This document shows positions 54,014 to 63,666 of a stretch of DNA of 64,000 bases, one piece after another. This DNA comes from Bacteroidota bacterium (GTDB lineage Bacteria; Bacteroidota; JABWAT01), in assembly GCA_017303995.1 (NCBI GenBank), contig JAFLBE010000005.1, forward strand, positions 60,031 through 124,030. The letters run 5' to 3'. A program made the position numbers and the translations under genes. Position 1 is the first letter of the stretch. Every line of letters begins with the position of its first letter. Under the pieces are notes generated by a model. That model had not been told where the DNA came from and did no database searches. It saw only the letters and a list, made by a program, of their open reading frames with translations.

Positions 54014-55107
54014 TTCAACTCAGTTTGGTGGAATTCCCTGATTTTCCCGGAAAGCCAATTCAAATCCTGAATCGGGTGAATCCGGCATTTTCCTATCGTT
54101 TCGGGAATCACATATTTCAGGATTGAACCTTCCTTTTTCTTGTCTTTAAACAGATAATTCAGAATAACTTCTTCATTCCATTGCTTTGACGGTTTTTCAG
54201 AGGGAACCAATTTAAGCACACATTCTCTGACAAGGTTCACCTTTTCGTGGGCCAGCCAGCCCATTTCAGAAGAAAGCCAGGCGGCAAACCAAATCCCAAT
54301 ACTGACGGCTTCACCATGGCGCAGTTCATTATAGCCGTAATACTTCTCAATTGCATGACCGAAAGTATGACCCAGATTTAAAAGTGCCCTGACGTTAAGT
54401 TCCTTTTCATCAGCTTCAACAATGGCAACTTTGTATCTGACTCCCTTTTCAATCCACTCAGAAAGCAGATCAAAATGTGAGTTTAACAATGAATCAGCCG
54501 TTTCCTTCATCAAAACCGAATGGAAACTGAGAAATTCTTCTTCTGAGTTTAAAATAAAATATTTCAGCATTTCACCCAAAGCAGAATAAACTTCACGCTG
54601 GGGCAGTGATTTTAGAAAATCGGGGTCAATCAGAATTCCCTTTGGCTGCCAGAAGGCACCGACCAGGTTTTTCCCGGCTTTCAGATTAATACCGGTTTTT
54701 CCGCCGATGGAACTGTCGATCTGTGACAATAACGTCGTCGGAACCTGATAGACAGAAAGTCCGCGCATAAAAGTTGCACCTGCAAAACCGGTCAGATCAC
54801 CGGTAACACCGCCACCAACTGCAACCAGAGTTGTGGTACGATCAGCTCCAAAATCAACAAGACGTTCGATCAGCTTTTCGTACTCTTCAAAACTTTTGGC
54901 TGGCTCACCTTCAGGTATCGTAATAAGATGGTCAAACGACTTAAAAAAATCAGGGTGGGTTTTTGAAATAATTCCTGCCAGATTTTCATCTGCAATGGCG
55001 ATTGATTTTCCCGTCACGTTTTCTTTAAAAAAAGACGAAAAGGGAAAGTTTCTCTGAATAAATATTTCAGTTTTGCCGGCGGAATGGGAATAAGAAATGG
55101 TTTTCAT
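54007..55107 (-). CDS. aroB: 3-dehydroquinate synthase
   Basis: 366 residues, normal length. The NAD-binding glycine motif VAVGGGVTGDLTGFAGATFM, the following MRGLSVYQVPTTLLSQIDSSIGGKTGIN, and metal-binding regions (GEMLKYF with Glu, LNLGHTFGHAIE with His, RHGEAVSIGIWFA with His) are all intact. It converts DAHP to 3-dehydroquinate, step 2 of the shikimate pathway, in the cytoplasm. It overlaps aroK by four bases, the two shikimate genes being paired. Confidence 0.95.
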   Translation of the reverse strand: MKTISYSHSAGKTEIFIQRNFPFSSFFKENVTGKSIAIADENLAGIISKTHPDFFKSFDHLITIPEGEPAKSFEEYEKLIERLVDFGADRTTTLVAVGGGVTGDLTGFAGATFMRGLSVYQVPTTLLSQIDSSIGGKTGINLKAGKNLVGAFWQPKGILIDPDFLKSLPQREVYSALGEMLKYFILNSEEEFLSFHSVLMKETADSLLNSHFDLLSEWIEKGVRYKVAIVEADEKELNVRALLNLGHTFGHAIEKYYGYNELRHGEAVSIGIWFAAWLSSEMGWLAHEKVNLVRECVLKLVPSEKPSKQWNEEVILNYLFKDKKKEGSILKYVIPETIGKCRIHPIQDLNWLSGKIREFHQTELKW

Positions 55108-55688
55108 TTATTGTCTCTGGTTCCTGGTTCTGGTTTTAAGCCCTGCCAGTGTTCAAGAATATGTTTTAACTGATCGACTGACTGTCCGACGGGTTGTTCC
55201 TGGGGCTCATAAGTTATATGCGCCTGTTCATAAAATGGAAGCCGTTGAGTCATCATTTCAGAAATTTTTACTTTAATTGCATCATCCGGCAACATGTCAC
55301 CCTGTTCATTCAAAAAAATGGGCCGGTCTTTTTTTGCACGGATTCTTAAAAAGAGAGTTTCAGGGTTCACTTTAATATGGACCAAAACCCCATTTCGTTT
55401 CATAAATTCACAATTGTCGCCAAAGCAGATGGTTCCGCCACCCAGAGAAACCAAAACCCGGTTCTGTTCACTGATCTGACGAAGCAAAGTGGCTTCTTCT
55501 TTTCGGAAGTAAGACTCACCTTTCAGTTTGAAAATGTCGACAACGGGCATTCCTTCTCGAGCTGCCAGAGCATGATCAAGATCAAGAAAGTTGTACCCGA
55601 TGGTGTTGGCAAGTATTCTTCCGATGGTTGACTTTCCGACAGCCATAAATCCAGTCAGATAAATCCGGTTCGGAAGCTGATACATCAC
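55104..55688 (-). CDS. aroK: Shikimate kinase
   Basis: 194 residues. Walker A GFMAVGKSTIGRILA, the shikimate-binding DLDHALAARE with the Asp-Ser/Asp region and FRKEEATLLRQ (Arg), the SLGGGTICF glycine loop, and lid region KKDRPIF. It phosphorylates shikimate at O3. The C-terminal ~20 residues (PVGQSVDQLKHILEHWQGL) extend slightly beyond the typical domain. Overlaps both neighbours by four bases. Confidence 0.93.
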   Translation of the reverse strand: MMYQLPNRIYLTGFMAVGKSTIGRILANTIGYNFLDLDHALAAREGMPVVDIFKLKGESYFRKEEATLLRQISEQNRVLVSLGGGTICFGDNCEFMKRNGVLVHIKVNPETLFLRIRAKKDRPIFLNEQGDMLPDDAIKVKISEMMTQRLPFYEQAHITYEPQEQPVGQSVDQLKHILEHWQGLKPEPGTRDNK

Positions 55689-56344
55689 ACTTTTTCCACA
55701 CTGTAAATGGTAATTTCCTGATTGGTATGCCTGAACGGAAACCGCTCGGAGTAAAGAGGTTCCATTTTAAAATCAGTTTCCAGAATCAGGCGTTTGAGAT
55801 GTTCCATTGGTCGTCTTCCCGGATCGGAAAAATAAAATTTGCCGCCGGGTTTCAGGTTTTTACTGACAACATCCAGAATTGGAAGCATATTTCTGACTTC
55901 ATAAACGATGTCAGAACCTACAATATAATCAAATTGTTCGTTTATTGTGGGTTGACGCCAGTCGAGAAAGGCTGTTTTCAGTTTATCTCCGCTTTCGTTC
56001 AGTTCCCCATTTAGCTTACAGAAGTCAAGCGCATCTTCATCATAATCGGTTGCCAGAGACTGATATCCGTTGGCAGCAAGAACAACTGAAATCACGCCAA
56101 CACCGGCACCGATTTCCATAAAAGAACTTCCTTCAGAAAAAGGCTGACGGAGAAGAAAACCGGAAAGAACCAAACTTCCAGGCCAGATTTCTGCCCAATA
56201 AGGCATTTTTTCGTCTTCTTTAAAAGCTTCGGGATCAATTTTGTCGAGAAGATGCCAGGCGTCTTTAACCATGGCAAAACGGTAGGTGCGACCTTCTATA
56301 TCGGCCGAATGATATTCGAGTGGAAAATCTTTGAATGAGTTCAT
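55685..56344 (-). CDS. Class I SAM-dependent methyltransferase (Methyltransf_16/METTL-like)
   Basis: 219 residues. PYWAEIWPGSLVLSGFL and FMEIGAGVGVISVVLAANGY (motif I), TDYDEDALDFCKLN (motif II), FDYIVGSDIVYEV (post-II) follow the pattern of protein-lysine methyltransferases related to METTL21/CaM-KMT, which in bacteria act on unidentified proteins. The ATG at 56344 is chosen because the upstream ATG at 56365 lies inside the terminator hairpin at 56351-56385. No clear Shine-Dalgarno. First gene of the long minus-strand operon ending at 40024. Confidence 0.75.
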   Translation of the reverse strand: MNSFKDFPLEYHSADIEGRTYRFAMVKDAWHLLDKIDPEAFKEDEKMPYWAEIWPGSLVLSGFLLRQPFSEGSSFMEIGAGVGVISVVLAANGYQSLATDYDEDALDFCKLNGELNESGDKLKTAFLDWRQPTINEQFDYIVGSDIVYEVRNMLPILDVVSKNLKPGGKFYFSDPGRRPMEHLKRLILETDFKMEPLYSERFPFRHTNQEITIYSVEKV

Positions 56345-56350
56345 AACGGT

Positions 56351-56385
56351 AAAAAAAAAGGGCAACCGCGGACGATTGCCCTTTT
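56351..56385 (-). terminator. Rho-independent terminator of ppiD
   Basis: On the minus strand, AAAAGGGCAA (56385-56376), a 10-base loop, and TTGCCCTTTT (56365-56356) form a perfect 10-bp stem followed by a further run of T (complement of 56351-56355), giving nine Ts in a row. It lies 25 bases after the ppiD stop. Confidence 0.85.
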
Positions 56386-56409
56386 CCCAATCTTTAAAAT
56401 CAGGAAGGA

Positions 56410-58518
56410 TCAGAGACCGGGAACGTTGTCACGGTTATCTTCAACCTTGGCTTTATCTTTTGCACCTTCAAGCCAGCCATTTACTAGTTCGTTCTTTTTG
56501 GTGCTTTCAAGCTGACTGGCAATTCTTACTGCATCAGCTTCAAGTTTGGTCAGATCTGCTTCGGTTTTCTGAACAACTTTAAGAATATAAACAGCACGTT
56601 CACCTTTGAAAGGCTTGGAAACAGCACCTTCAGAAAGACTGAAAGTAACGCCATTAAATGAATTGTCACGTCCAACGCCGGCAGCAACTCCGTTTAGTGT
56701 GAAATCCTGTGCTGTTTTAACTGCATATTCCGGTTTGATAGAAACGCCAGCTTCAAGGTTATTTCCGATTTTCTGGGCAACCTGATTGGCTTCTTCAAGC
56801 AGTAAATCCATTTTCTTATCTTTTATAACCCGGCTTTTCAGTGATGCTTTCAATTGATCGTCAAGAGGTTGAAATCCTTCAGGAGAAATTGCCTCAAGTT
56901 TGGCAACAACAATTTTATCTGTCAGATTAAAAACTTCCGAAATGTCGCCGACTTTTGCACGGAACATCCAGGCGGAAAGGTTTGCATTAAAATCAAGACC
57001 TGGTAAAGCTGTCTTTTTTTCAACTTCAGGGGATTCCTGAATCTGAATTTTGCGGGTTTCAGCTTCGGTTTCAAAACCGTCTTCAGTTGCGAGGTAAGCA
57101 AAATCTTCTGCATTTTGCTGAACCAAACGCTGGGTTTTGCCTGAAGCACTGATCGATTTATAAACTTCTGCAACTTTTACCTGACGGTCATCTTTTCCGA
57201 TAACATAGATCAGGTGGTAACCAAACTGGGTTTTAACAGGACCCACAAGTGTTCCCGGTTTGCCAGATTTAACTGCATCTTCGAAAGGTTTTACCATTTG
57301 TCCGGTTTTGAACCATCCAAGGTCGCCGCCTTTAGGGGCAGATCCATCAGAAGAAAACATACGGGCATGTTCGATAAAAGCTTGTTCAAGAGGCAATTTA
57401 CTTTTTTGGATTTCGGCCTTGTAGTTTTTAATTTTTTCAAGGGCTGCAAGTGTATCAGCTACCGTTCCGCCAGAAGGTTTAACCAAAATATGACGGGCAT
57501 GAAAACGGGGATCTTCACCCTTTTTAAATTCAACGGCTTTCATGATATAATATCCGTCAACATCCTTAACCTGGATAACACTTCCGGCAGCCATGTCAAA
57601 AATGATATCACGTGCATCGCTAAGTTCTCCGCGTGAAACAAATGCTGAAGAATACGGCTTTTCACTGAACCGGGTAACGAAGGCACTGTCATTGGTATTG
57701 ACCTTGAAGTCAATTGTCATTTTTTCTGCATCTTTAAGCGCATTCAATGAATCTTCTTTGCTTGGAAGGGTAGAAAAAACCACATATTTAACTTTGCGGG
57801 TTTCTTTTTTCTTAAATTCTTCTTTGGCTTTATCGTAAGCTGCTTCAATTTCATCGTCAGAAACAACAACTGTAGAATCTACGATGGTTGCCGGATTGAA
57901 CTGAATGTAGTTTACAGAAGCACGGCTGTTGTCGCCAATGAATTTATATTTGACTTCCATTGGAGAAACAACCAAATACTGAGACATCAGGTTTTGGTAC
58001 CGTTCTGCAACCCGTTGTTCTCTTAGCATCTGATCAATCTGACGCCAAACTTCTTTGTTCTGCGGATTCGACATTGCTTCTTTCAAGCGGGCTTTGTCAA
58101 ACTGACCTTGTTCGTTTGTAAATTGCTGGCGAATGAATTGTGGAGGATTATCTGAAGAAACCCAGGTTGCCAGTTCTTCATCAGTTACCTTGATTCCAAC
58201 ACGTTCAATGGCTTCATCTAAAAGCTGACGCTGAACAAGCTGTTTCCAGGCTTCATCCTGAATAAGCTGATCAACATAGGCATCAGGCTCCTGATTATTT
58301 CTCTGACGGTATTGTTCGGTCAGATTTTTGATTGCCATACTGTAATCTTCACGGGAAATCGTTTTTCCGTCAACAGTACCCGCATCCATCGATCCCGAAA
58401 AAATTGACCCGCCTGAGTAACTCATACCCCATTCAAATACGATCAGCATGATAAATGCAAATACCAGAAACCAAAGTACAAGTGCCATGTGGTCGCGCAT
58501 ACGATTTAAGACAGCCAT
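56410..58518 (-). CDS. ppiD: PpiD-like periplasmic peptidyl-prolyl isomerase/chaperone
   Basis: 702 residues from the ATG at 58518. MAVLNRMRDHMALVLWFLVFAFI is a single N-terminal anchor helix; a SurA_N-like chaperone domain (~30-200) follows, then a PPIC parvulin domain at about 335-440 (HARHILVKPSGG, GGDLGWFKTGQMVKPFEDAV, FGYHLIYV), and a long C-terminal domain. The start is preferred over 58620 because AGGAG lies about 11 bases upstream and a promoter at 58580-58608 sits between the two. It assists folding of outer-membrane and exported proteins. It has its own promoter and terminator, so it is monocistronic. Confidence 0.87.
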   Translation of the reverse strand: MAVLNRMRDHMALVLWFLVFAFIMLIVFEWGMSYSGGSIFSGSMDAGTVDGKTISREDYSMAIKNLTEQYRQRNNQEPDAYVDQLIQDEAWKQLVQRQLLDEAIERVGIKVTDEELATWVSSDNPPQFIRQQFTNEQGQFDKARLKEAMSNPQNKEVWRQIDQMLREQRVAERYQNLMSQYLVVSPMEVKYKFIGDNSRASVNYIQFNPATIVDSTVVVSDDEIEAAYDKAKEEFKKKETRKVKYVVFSTLPSKEDSLNALKDAEKMTIDFKVNTNDSAFVTRFSEKPYSSAFVSRGELSDARDIIFDMAAGSVIQVKDVDGYYIMKAVEFKKGEDPRFHARHILVKPSGGTVADTLAALEKIKNYKAEIQKSKLPLEQAFIEHARMFSSDGSAPKGGDLGWFKTGQMVKPFEDAVKSGKPGTLVGPVKTQFGYHLIYVIGKDDRQVKVAEVYKSISASGKTQRLVQQNAEDFAYLATEDGFETEAETRKIQIQESPEVEKKTALPGLDFNANLSAWMFRAKVGDISEVFNLTDKIVVAKLEAISPEGFQPLDDQLKASLKSRVIKDKKMDLLLEEANQVAQKIGNNLEAGVSIKPEYAVKTAQDFTLNGVAAGVGRDNSFNGVTFSLSEGAVSKPFKGERAVYILKVVQKTEADLTKLEADAVRIASQLESTKKNELVNGWLEGAKDKAKVEDNRDNVPGL

Positions 58519-58579
58519 AATCAGAAAACTCCTGTTCGTGCCCGAAAGCAACGGTTTTGTTTTTTTAAAGAGAGCGTTA

Positions 58580-58608
58580 AAAATAGGGCAGTTTACCAAA
58601 AAATTCAA
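58580..58608 (-). promoter_or_regulatory. Sigma70-like promoter of ppiD
   Basis: TTGAAT (58608-58603) and TATTTT (58585-58580) on the minus strand are 17 bases apart and lie 61 bases before the chosen ppiD ATG. Confidence 0.5.
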
Positions 58609-58683
58609 ATGAACACCCAACTTATTTTAAAACTTATCTTCTGAATATTTGGCTGACACCCCATTTTTTAACAACTTTGCTTA

Positions 58684-60033
58684 ATGAATCTGTTAAATAA
58701 AATCAAAAATCTCTTTTCAGGAAGCCGGATTATCCTGAATCTTGCCCTTCCGGTTGTGGCGTCTCAGGTTGGACACATGCTCTTCGGATTTGCCGATACC
58801 GTCATGGTTGGCCGTGTGGGTGCCGATTATCTGGCTGCAGCAAGTGTCGCCAATTCCATTTTTGTTCTGATTATGGTGCTTGGGCTCGGACTCACTTTTG
58901 CCATCACACCCCTAACCGCAGAAAAAGTGGGAGCAGGTGAACATCATGCCCTTCCGGGGATGCTCACTAACGGACTTTGGGTCGTTATTCCGTTTTCTTT
59001 GTTCCTTGCGGGACTTTCCTGGTTGACGGCAGAACATTTTTCAATTTTCCGGATGAATCCGGTTATTACCGAACTGGGAGCCTCTTACCTTAAAATTGTG
59101 GGCTTTTCTGTTATTCCGTTGATGATTTTTCAGGTTTACCGTCAGTATATTGACGGATTAGGGCACACCCGTCCTTCCATGATGATTACGTGGATCGGTC
59201 TTGCTGTCAATGTCATCCTGAATTATGCTCTCATTTATGGTCATTTTGGTTTTGATGAACTGAAACTCGATGGTGCAGCCTGGGCAACTTTGATTTCAAG
59301 GCTGGTTATGATGGGTCTGGTTATCATTACCTTGCACAAACTATCATTGTTTTCAAAATACCGGCCTTCGGTTCCGCACTTCCGGTTTTCTTCTGATTCT
59401 GCAAAAAAATTGCTCAGGCTCGGCCTTCCATCCGGATTCCAATATGTTTTTGAAGTGGCTGCTTTTTCGGGTGCTTCTATTATTATTGGATGGATTGGAA
59501 CGGTTCAGCTTGCCGCACATCAGGTTGCAATCAATCTGGCTTCAATGACGTACATGGCTGCAACGGGATTTGCCGCCGCCGGTTCAATCAGGGTAGGTTT
59601 TTTCTTCGGAAGCAAAGACTACCCGATGATGCGCAGAACCGGACTTCAGGTTACGTTAATGACCGCCTTGCTGATGGCAGGTTTTGGGTTGATGTTTATC
59701 CTGTTTAATAATTGGCTGCCATTTATTTACACCGATGATGTTCAGGTGATTCACATTGCCTCCAATTTGCTTTTACTTGCAGCCTTGTTCCAGATTTCGG
59801 ATGGCGTTCAGGCGGTTGGACTCGGGATTTTGCGCGGCATTCAGGATGCAAAAGTGCCAACTGCAATCACCTTCATTGCCTACTGGATTTTTGGTCTGCC
59901 GGTTGGTTATTGGATGGGTTTTTCGCTCGAATGGGGTGCCTATGGCATCTGGGCAGGACTTTCTCTCGGACTTACCGTTTCTGCCTTCCTGCTAACCATG
60001 AGGTTCTTCAGACTGACGAAAAAATCAGTTTAA
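58684..60033 (+). CDS. MATE-family multidrug/Na+ efflux transporter
   Basis: 449 residues with about 12 helices in two homologous halves. The N-terminal LALPVVASQVGHMLFGFADTVMVGRVGADYLAAASVANS and the second-half LGLPSGFQYVFEVAAFSGASIIIGWIG with AAHQVAINLASMTYMAATGFAAAGSIRVG are NorM/MATE signatures (Gln/His helix-7 motif AAHQ, PxxxG loops). Family members export cationic drugs or metabolites by Na+ or H+ antiport. It is divergent from ppiD with about 165 bases between starts. No specific substrate can be assigned. Confidence 0.88.
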   Translation: MNLLNKIKNLFSGSRIILNLALPVVASQVGHMLFGFADTVMVGRVGADYLAAASVANSIFVLIMVLGLGLTFAITPLTAEKVGAGEHHALPGMLTNGLWVVIPFSLFLAGLSWLTAEHFSIFRMNPVITELGASYLKIVGFSVIPLMIFQVYRQYIDGLGHTRPSMMITWIGLAVNVILNYALIYGHFGFDELKLDGAAWATLISRLVMMGLVIITLHKLSLFSKYRPSVPHFRFSSDSAKKLLRLGLPSGFQYVFEVAAFSGASIIIGWIGTVQLAAHQVAINLASMTYMAATGFAAAGSIRVGFFFGSKDYPMMRRTGLQVTLMTALLMAGFGLMFILFNNWLPFIYTDDVQVIHIASNLLLLAALFQISDGVQAVGLGILRGIQDAKVPTAITFIAYWIFGLPVGYWMGFSLEWGAYGIWAGLSLGLTVSAFLLTMRFFRLTKKSV

Positions 60034-60379
60034 AGAAGAATGCTTTTTCTCCCGCAGATCACACGGATTTTCACGGATGGAAATACATTGTTAACAAGGA
60101 TGGGCAGGATGGAGGATAATGAAGACAATCATCGGTCACTGAGCGGAGTCGAAGTGCCCGGGATGGGTGAATTGTTAATGTTTACAACCCGGCTACTGAC
60201 GGGGTGAATGGTTAATGGTGAATGATAAAGGGTTAATGATAAAAGAAAATCAAAGTCCCTGACAACCCTGAAGGGGTTAAATGTGAATAGCCCCGGGTAT
60301 AACCCGGTGGAAAGTTACACATAAATCCACCAACCCCGAACGGGGTTGAATAATCACTAACAAAATTTTGAGAGTACTA
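60034..60379. repeat. Intergenic repeat cluster with several hairpins
   Basis: No gene. In order: the text-like CGCAGATCACACGGATTTTC near 60053-60072; CGGTCACTGAGCGGAGTCGA around 60133-60152; TTAATGGTGAATG-type repeats at 60185-60240; hairpins AACCC-tgaag-GGGTT (60264-60278), CCGGGT-ata-ACCCGG (60293-60307) and AACCCC-gaac-GGGGTT (60332-60347). Such units recur between genes in many FCB genomes. Their order here, as a set of palindromes, suggests a REP-like mobile or transcriptional-boundary element. Confidence 0.6.
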
Positions 60380-62047
60380 CTACTTTTTCTTTTTCGGTTT
60401 CTGATTTGGTGCTTTTTTTCCATCTGCCCCAGATGTCTTTTTCACTTTCTTGATTTTTTCAGGCGGCAATGTGTCTTCATCCCAAATTGGACCATCCTCA
60501 GGTTGGTTTTTAAGTCGCTTTTCAGATTGTGCTATTAATTTACTAAGCAATTTGTTTTCGGGAATAGCCTGTTTGGCTCTCTGCAAATAAAAAAGTGATT
60601 TTCTATCGTTACCCGTCTGATGGTTCATAAAACCCAAAACGGTCCATCGGAAACCCGGATCAGAAATTAATTCTTTCATTTTTTTATGGGTGGTTGTTGA
60701 ATCAGAAAAAAGAACATAATTGCCGGTTTGAATCTGATAAACCGAAATTGAACTTGTTGCATGAGTGAGAACCATGTCAGAGTCAAGGCGATTGTTTTTA
60801 AAGTATTCTGAAAGTAACCGCAGATAGGTTTTCAATCTTAAAGACTGATCACCATGGAACAAAGGAACCAGTTCTGTCATAATTTCCCGATTCAATGAAT
60901 CAAAAGAAAAACTGATATTTCCAGAGTATGGGTACATTAAGGATGAAAACTCATTTGTATGCACAGCCCCTGAAAGATGTCCTATTTCATGAACAATTGT
61001 GATTGCTTCTTCAACGGGATTCCATTCTGTCATTCCCTGAAAACCCGGATTTGCTGAAACAACTGAGTGCAATCCAAGTGGTCTTGCCAAACCAATTTTA
61101 TCCCTTGAAGTCCAGAATTTACCCAAATCAGGGTCAACTGTCAGCCCAAGTTTTACTTCTTTTGGATTTCCGGGTACTGCCCTTTCAAGATCTGTTAAAA
61201 CATCCGGAAGTCCATTTTGAAATGAATTATCCCATTCATAAATATTACCCAAAACCAAACTGGTGGCAAACTGGGTTTCAAAAATGTCATTGGCGAGCAA
61301 TAATCTAAGTTGAATGCGTTGAATCCAATCAGGAAATCTGGTTCTGTAGCTCTTATCAGGATAAAATGAAACCGTTATTTTATTTTTTACCGGTCGTTCT
61401 GTGACCTTTCCCGAAATTGGGAGAACATGAAAAATTGTTGAAACCTGTCTGGCCAGTGCAACCCAATCCGGCTCAATTTTGTAATGTTCACTGCCCTTTT
61501 GCTCGATATAGACACGAACGGTATCTGATTTACTACCAGACATAACCAAACTATCGGGATTCGTAATCCAGAGATCATATTCACCCTTAAAGCTCTTGGT
61601 ATAAACTCCTTTATAGTAGGTTATTACTCCACCAACAACTGCATTTTGGTAACTGTCTGAAGTAACAAAAACTGGATTTTGAGAAACCGATGCCAGAACG
61701 ACTGCATCCATTTCTGGAAGCCAGGAACGTTTTTTAAGTAAGCCAATTGACACGTTACCGGGAATAAGTGTATCACCATTTTCAAAAGCAACCTTGTTTA
61801 AATCAACAGGTGTGTACCCTTTCGCAAGCAAATCCAACTGAATACAATTTGCCAGCAAACTTTTAACCGTATCCGTTTTTGAACCATTCACCCAAACACC
61901 AACCCTGTTTATCTTTTCTGGATGAAAGGACTGCATCCGGTTAACAGACAAAGTGGACGTTGAACAGGACGAATAAATAATGGACAGAATTGAAAGGTTT
62001 AGGAATGCAAAAAAAATTGAAATGGTAACTTTTGGTTTATATTTCAT
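60380..62047 (-). CDS. Metzincin-type zinc metallopeptidase lipoprotein
   Basis: About 555 residues from the ATG at 62047 (in-frame ATGs at 62140 and 62092 are alternatives). A lipobox (YSSC) follows a membrane-like signal. The HEIGHLSGAVH sequence (His353, His357, His363; Glu354) is the HExxHxxGxxH zinc site of metzincins, and SLMYP eight residues later supplies the Met-turn (Met371), as in the family. The C-terminus after ~470 is Lys-rich with KKTSGADGKKAPNQKPKKKK. The middle carries strand-rich sequence without a known name. Probably an anchored protease of the periplasm or surface; target unknown. Confidence 0.72.
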   Translation of the reverse strand: MKYKPKVTISIFFAFLNLSILSIIYSSCSTSTLSVNRMQSFHPEKINRVGVWVNGSKTDTVKSLLANCIQLDLLAKGYTPVDLNKVAFENGDTLIPGNVSIGLLKKRSWLPEMDAVVLASVSQNPVFVTSDSYQNAVVGGVITYYKGVYTKSFKGEYDLWITNPDSLVMSGSKSDTVRVYIEQKGSEHYKIEPDWVALARQVSTIFHVLPISGKVTERPVKNKITVSFYPDKSYRTRFPDWIQRIQLRLLLANDIFETQFATSLVLGNIYEWDNSFQNGLPDVLTDLERAVPGNPKEVKLGLTVDPDLGKFWTSRDKIGLARPLGLHSVVSANPGFQGMTEWNPVEEAITIVHEIGHLSGAVHTNEFSSLMYPYSGNISFSFDSLNREIMTELVPLFHGDQSLRLKTYLRLLSEYFKNNRLDSDMVLTHATSSISVYQIQTGNYVLFSDSTTTHKKMKELISDPGFRWTVLGFMNHQTGNDRKSLFYLQRAKQAIPENKLLSKLIAQSEKRLKNQPEDGPIWDEDTLPPEKIKKVKKTSGADGKKAPNQKPKKKK

Positions 62048-62162
62048 ATTAAAAAAAGTTCGCAGGTTCAGGAATGAAATTTGTCGGGACATCAGCTTAT
62101 TTGATCTGGTTAATAATTTAAAATTAACCAAATAACTCACCGTTTACAACTTCCGACTAACC

Positions 62163-62182
62163 ATCCCGATATGTATCGGGAT
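62163..62182. repeat. Hairpin ATCCCGAT-atgt-ATCGGGAT
   Basis: Perfect 8-bp stem with a 4-base loop in the gap between the divergent metallopeptidase and lipoprotein genes. Same TCCCGA/TCGGGA core as the hairpin at 11307-11326. Confidence 0.6.
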
Positions 62183-62319
62183 CTTCCCTCCGCCCCATTT
62201 ACGCTTTAAAATTGAACCGTTATCCTTTAAATTCCCTCCTTTCCTTGACTTTTCCCCCGATTCCTGACGACCTTGTCTGAAACTAATCAACTCCCTGAAA
62301 ACAAAACCCTTTAAATTTC

Positions 62320-63666
62320 ATGAAAACCCGATTCATCTTTCCAGTTTTGTTTTTGATTTTCTTTTCATTCGGCAGTTTCACTTCCTGCAAAGAGCCTGAA
62401 AGCACCGGACCCGAAAACCGCACAGACAGCCTGACGCTGAAAGTAAAAGAAACGGATTTAACGTCTGCTACACTTTATCTACACACAGCAGGAATTACTT
62501 ACCCGGCTTCCCTGACCTTAACCCGGAATTCCCAACCCGTTCAAACCTTTTCTCTTCACCAGCCGGATACGACATTAATTGATACGGCTTTAACTCCCTC
62601 GACATCATACACCTGGCAGACTACCTGGAAAAAGACAGAAACGACCTTTCTGAAAGGTGAACCCGTTACCGATAGAACAATGGATACGACGAGTCATGAG
62701 TTTACCTGGAAATTAGACACTCTGGGCTGTTCCGGTTCAAACCTATTGGATGTTGCCATTGTGAACGACACCTGTGTCTGGGTGGTTGGGGATATGACGA
62801 CTGCTCCTCGCGGTGGGGTTACCTTATATAATGCGGCGATGTATAACGGAAAAATATGGAAAAAATTTGCATTCTCCCTTCCTCTCTGGCCATCTGGTTC
62901 AAGACCACAGATCATAAGATGTATCTGGTTTGATGGTGAGAATTTATGGGTGTTCTCTGAAATTGGAGGATATGCTAAAATTAAACCTGATGGTAAAGTA
63001 TTGAAAACTGGATATTGTCTTGAGAGAAGGGGTACACCCCAAAAAATGTGGGGAAACCAAAAGAACCAGTTTTACCTTGCCGGTTCTGATGGATCTATGA
63101 CCTGGTATGATGGTTCAGCGTTCCACCTTATCGAAACCGGAACCCAGGTTGATTTTCTGGATATCTGGGGAACTCCTTCGGGAGAAGTTTGGGCCTGCGG
63201 GTATGTTAGCCGAACAGGGATTGGCGTGTTGGTTAGGAAAAATGGTGCTCAGTTTGAAGTGGTTTACGAAACCGGAAAACCATCGGTCTTTAATGGATAC
63301 GATTGGATCACTTCAGCAATTTGGTCACCCGACAATAAAAATATTTGGGTAAATTCCGGTGCACGGATTATTGTTCAACCAATTGATCAGATTCAAAATG
63401 TAACAATTTTTCCAAGAAATGCTGTATATGGGTTTTTTCAATATCAGATCAACGGAATGCGGGGAACTGGAATCAATGATGTCTTTTTTGCCGGCGTGCT
63501 TGGTGTACTTTGGCATTATAACGGGTCAACATTTAAGAAATACCCCATTGCCAACATGAATACAACCTGGTTGACCAGTATAGCAGTCAGCAAACATCAG
63601 GTTTTTGCTGTCGGATACGGTTTTGGTGAAGGTCAGGGTTCTTTAATCTGGTCTCTCAAAAGATAA
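62320..63666 (+). CDS. Lipoprotein with FN3-like domain and beta-propeller
   Basis: 448 residues. The signal MKTRFIFPVLFLIFFSFGSF ends in the lipobox FTSC (Cys23). A fibronectin-like domain (about 38-128: SLTLKVKETDLTSATLYLHT, LTPSTSYTWQTTWKK) leads into a propeller-like region (about 140-448) with repeats VNDTCVWVVGDM, LWVFSEIGGYAKI, FYLAGSDGSMTWYDGSAF, GEVWACGYVSRTG, NDVFFAGVLGVLWHYNGSTF, QVFAVGYGFG. Such proteins are frequent exported proteins of unknown function in this type of genome. No catalytic signature. Confidence 0.75.
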   Translation: MKTRFIFPVLFLIFFSFGSFTSCKEPESTGPENRTDSLTLKVKETDLTSATLYLHTAGITYPASLTLTRNSQPVQTFSLHQPDTTLIDTALTPSTSYTWQTTWKKTETTFLKGEPVTDRTMDTTSHEFTWKLDTLGCSGSNLLDVAIVNDTCVWVVGDMTTAPRGGVTLYNAAMYNGKIWKKFAFSLPLWPSGSRPQIIRCIWFDGENLWVFSEIGGYAKIKPDGKVLKTGYCLERRGTPQKMWGNQKNQFYLAGSDGSMTWYDGSAFHLIETGTQVDFLDIWGTPSGEVWACGYVSRTGIGVLVRKNGAQFEVVYETGKPSVFNGYDWITSAIWSPDNKNIWVNSGARIIVQPIDQIQNVTIFPRNAVYGFFQYQINGMRGTGINDVFFAGVLGVLWHYNGSTFKKYPIANMNTTWLTSIAVSKHQVFAVGYGFGEGQGSLIWSLKR

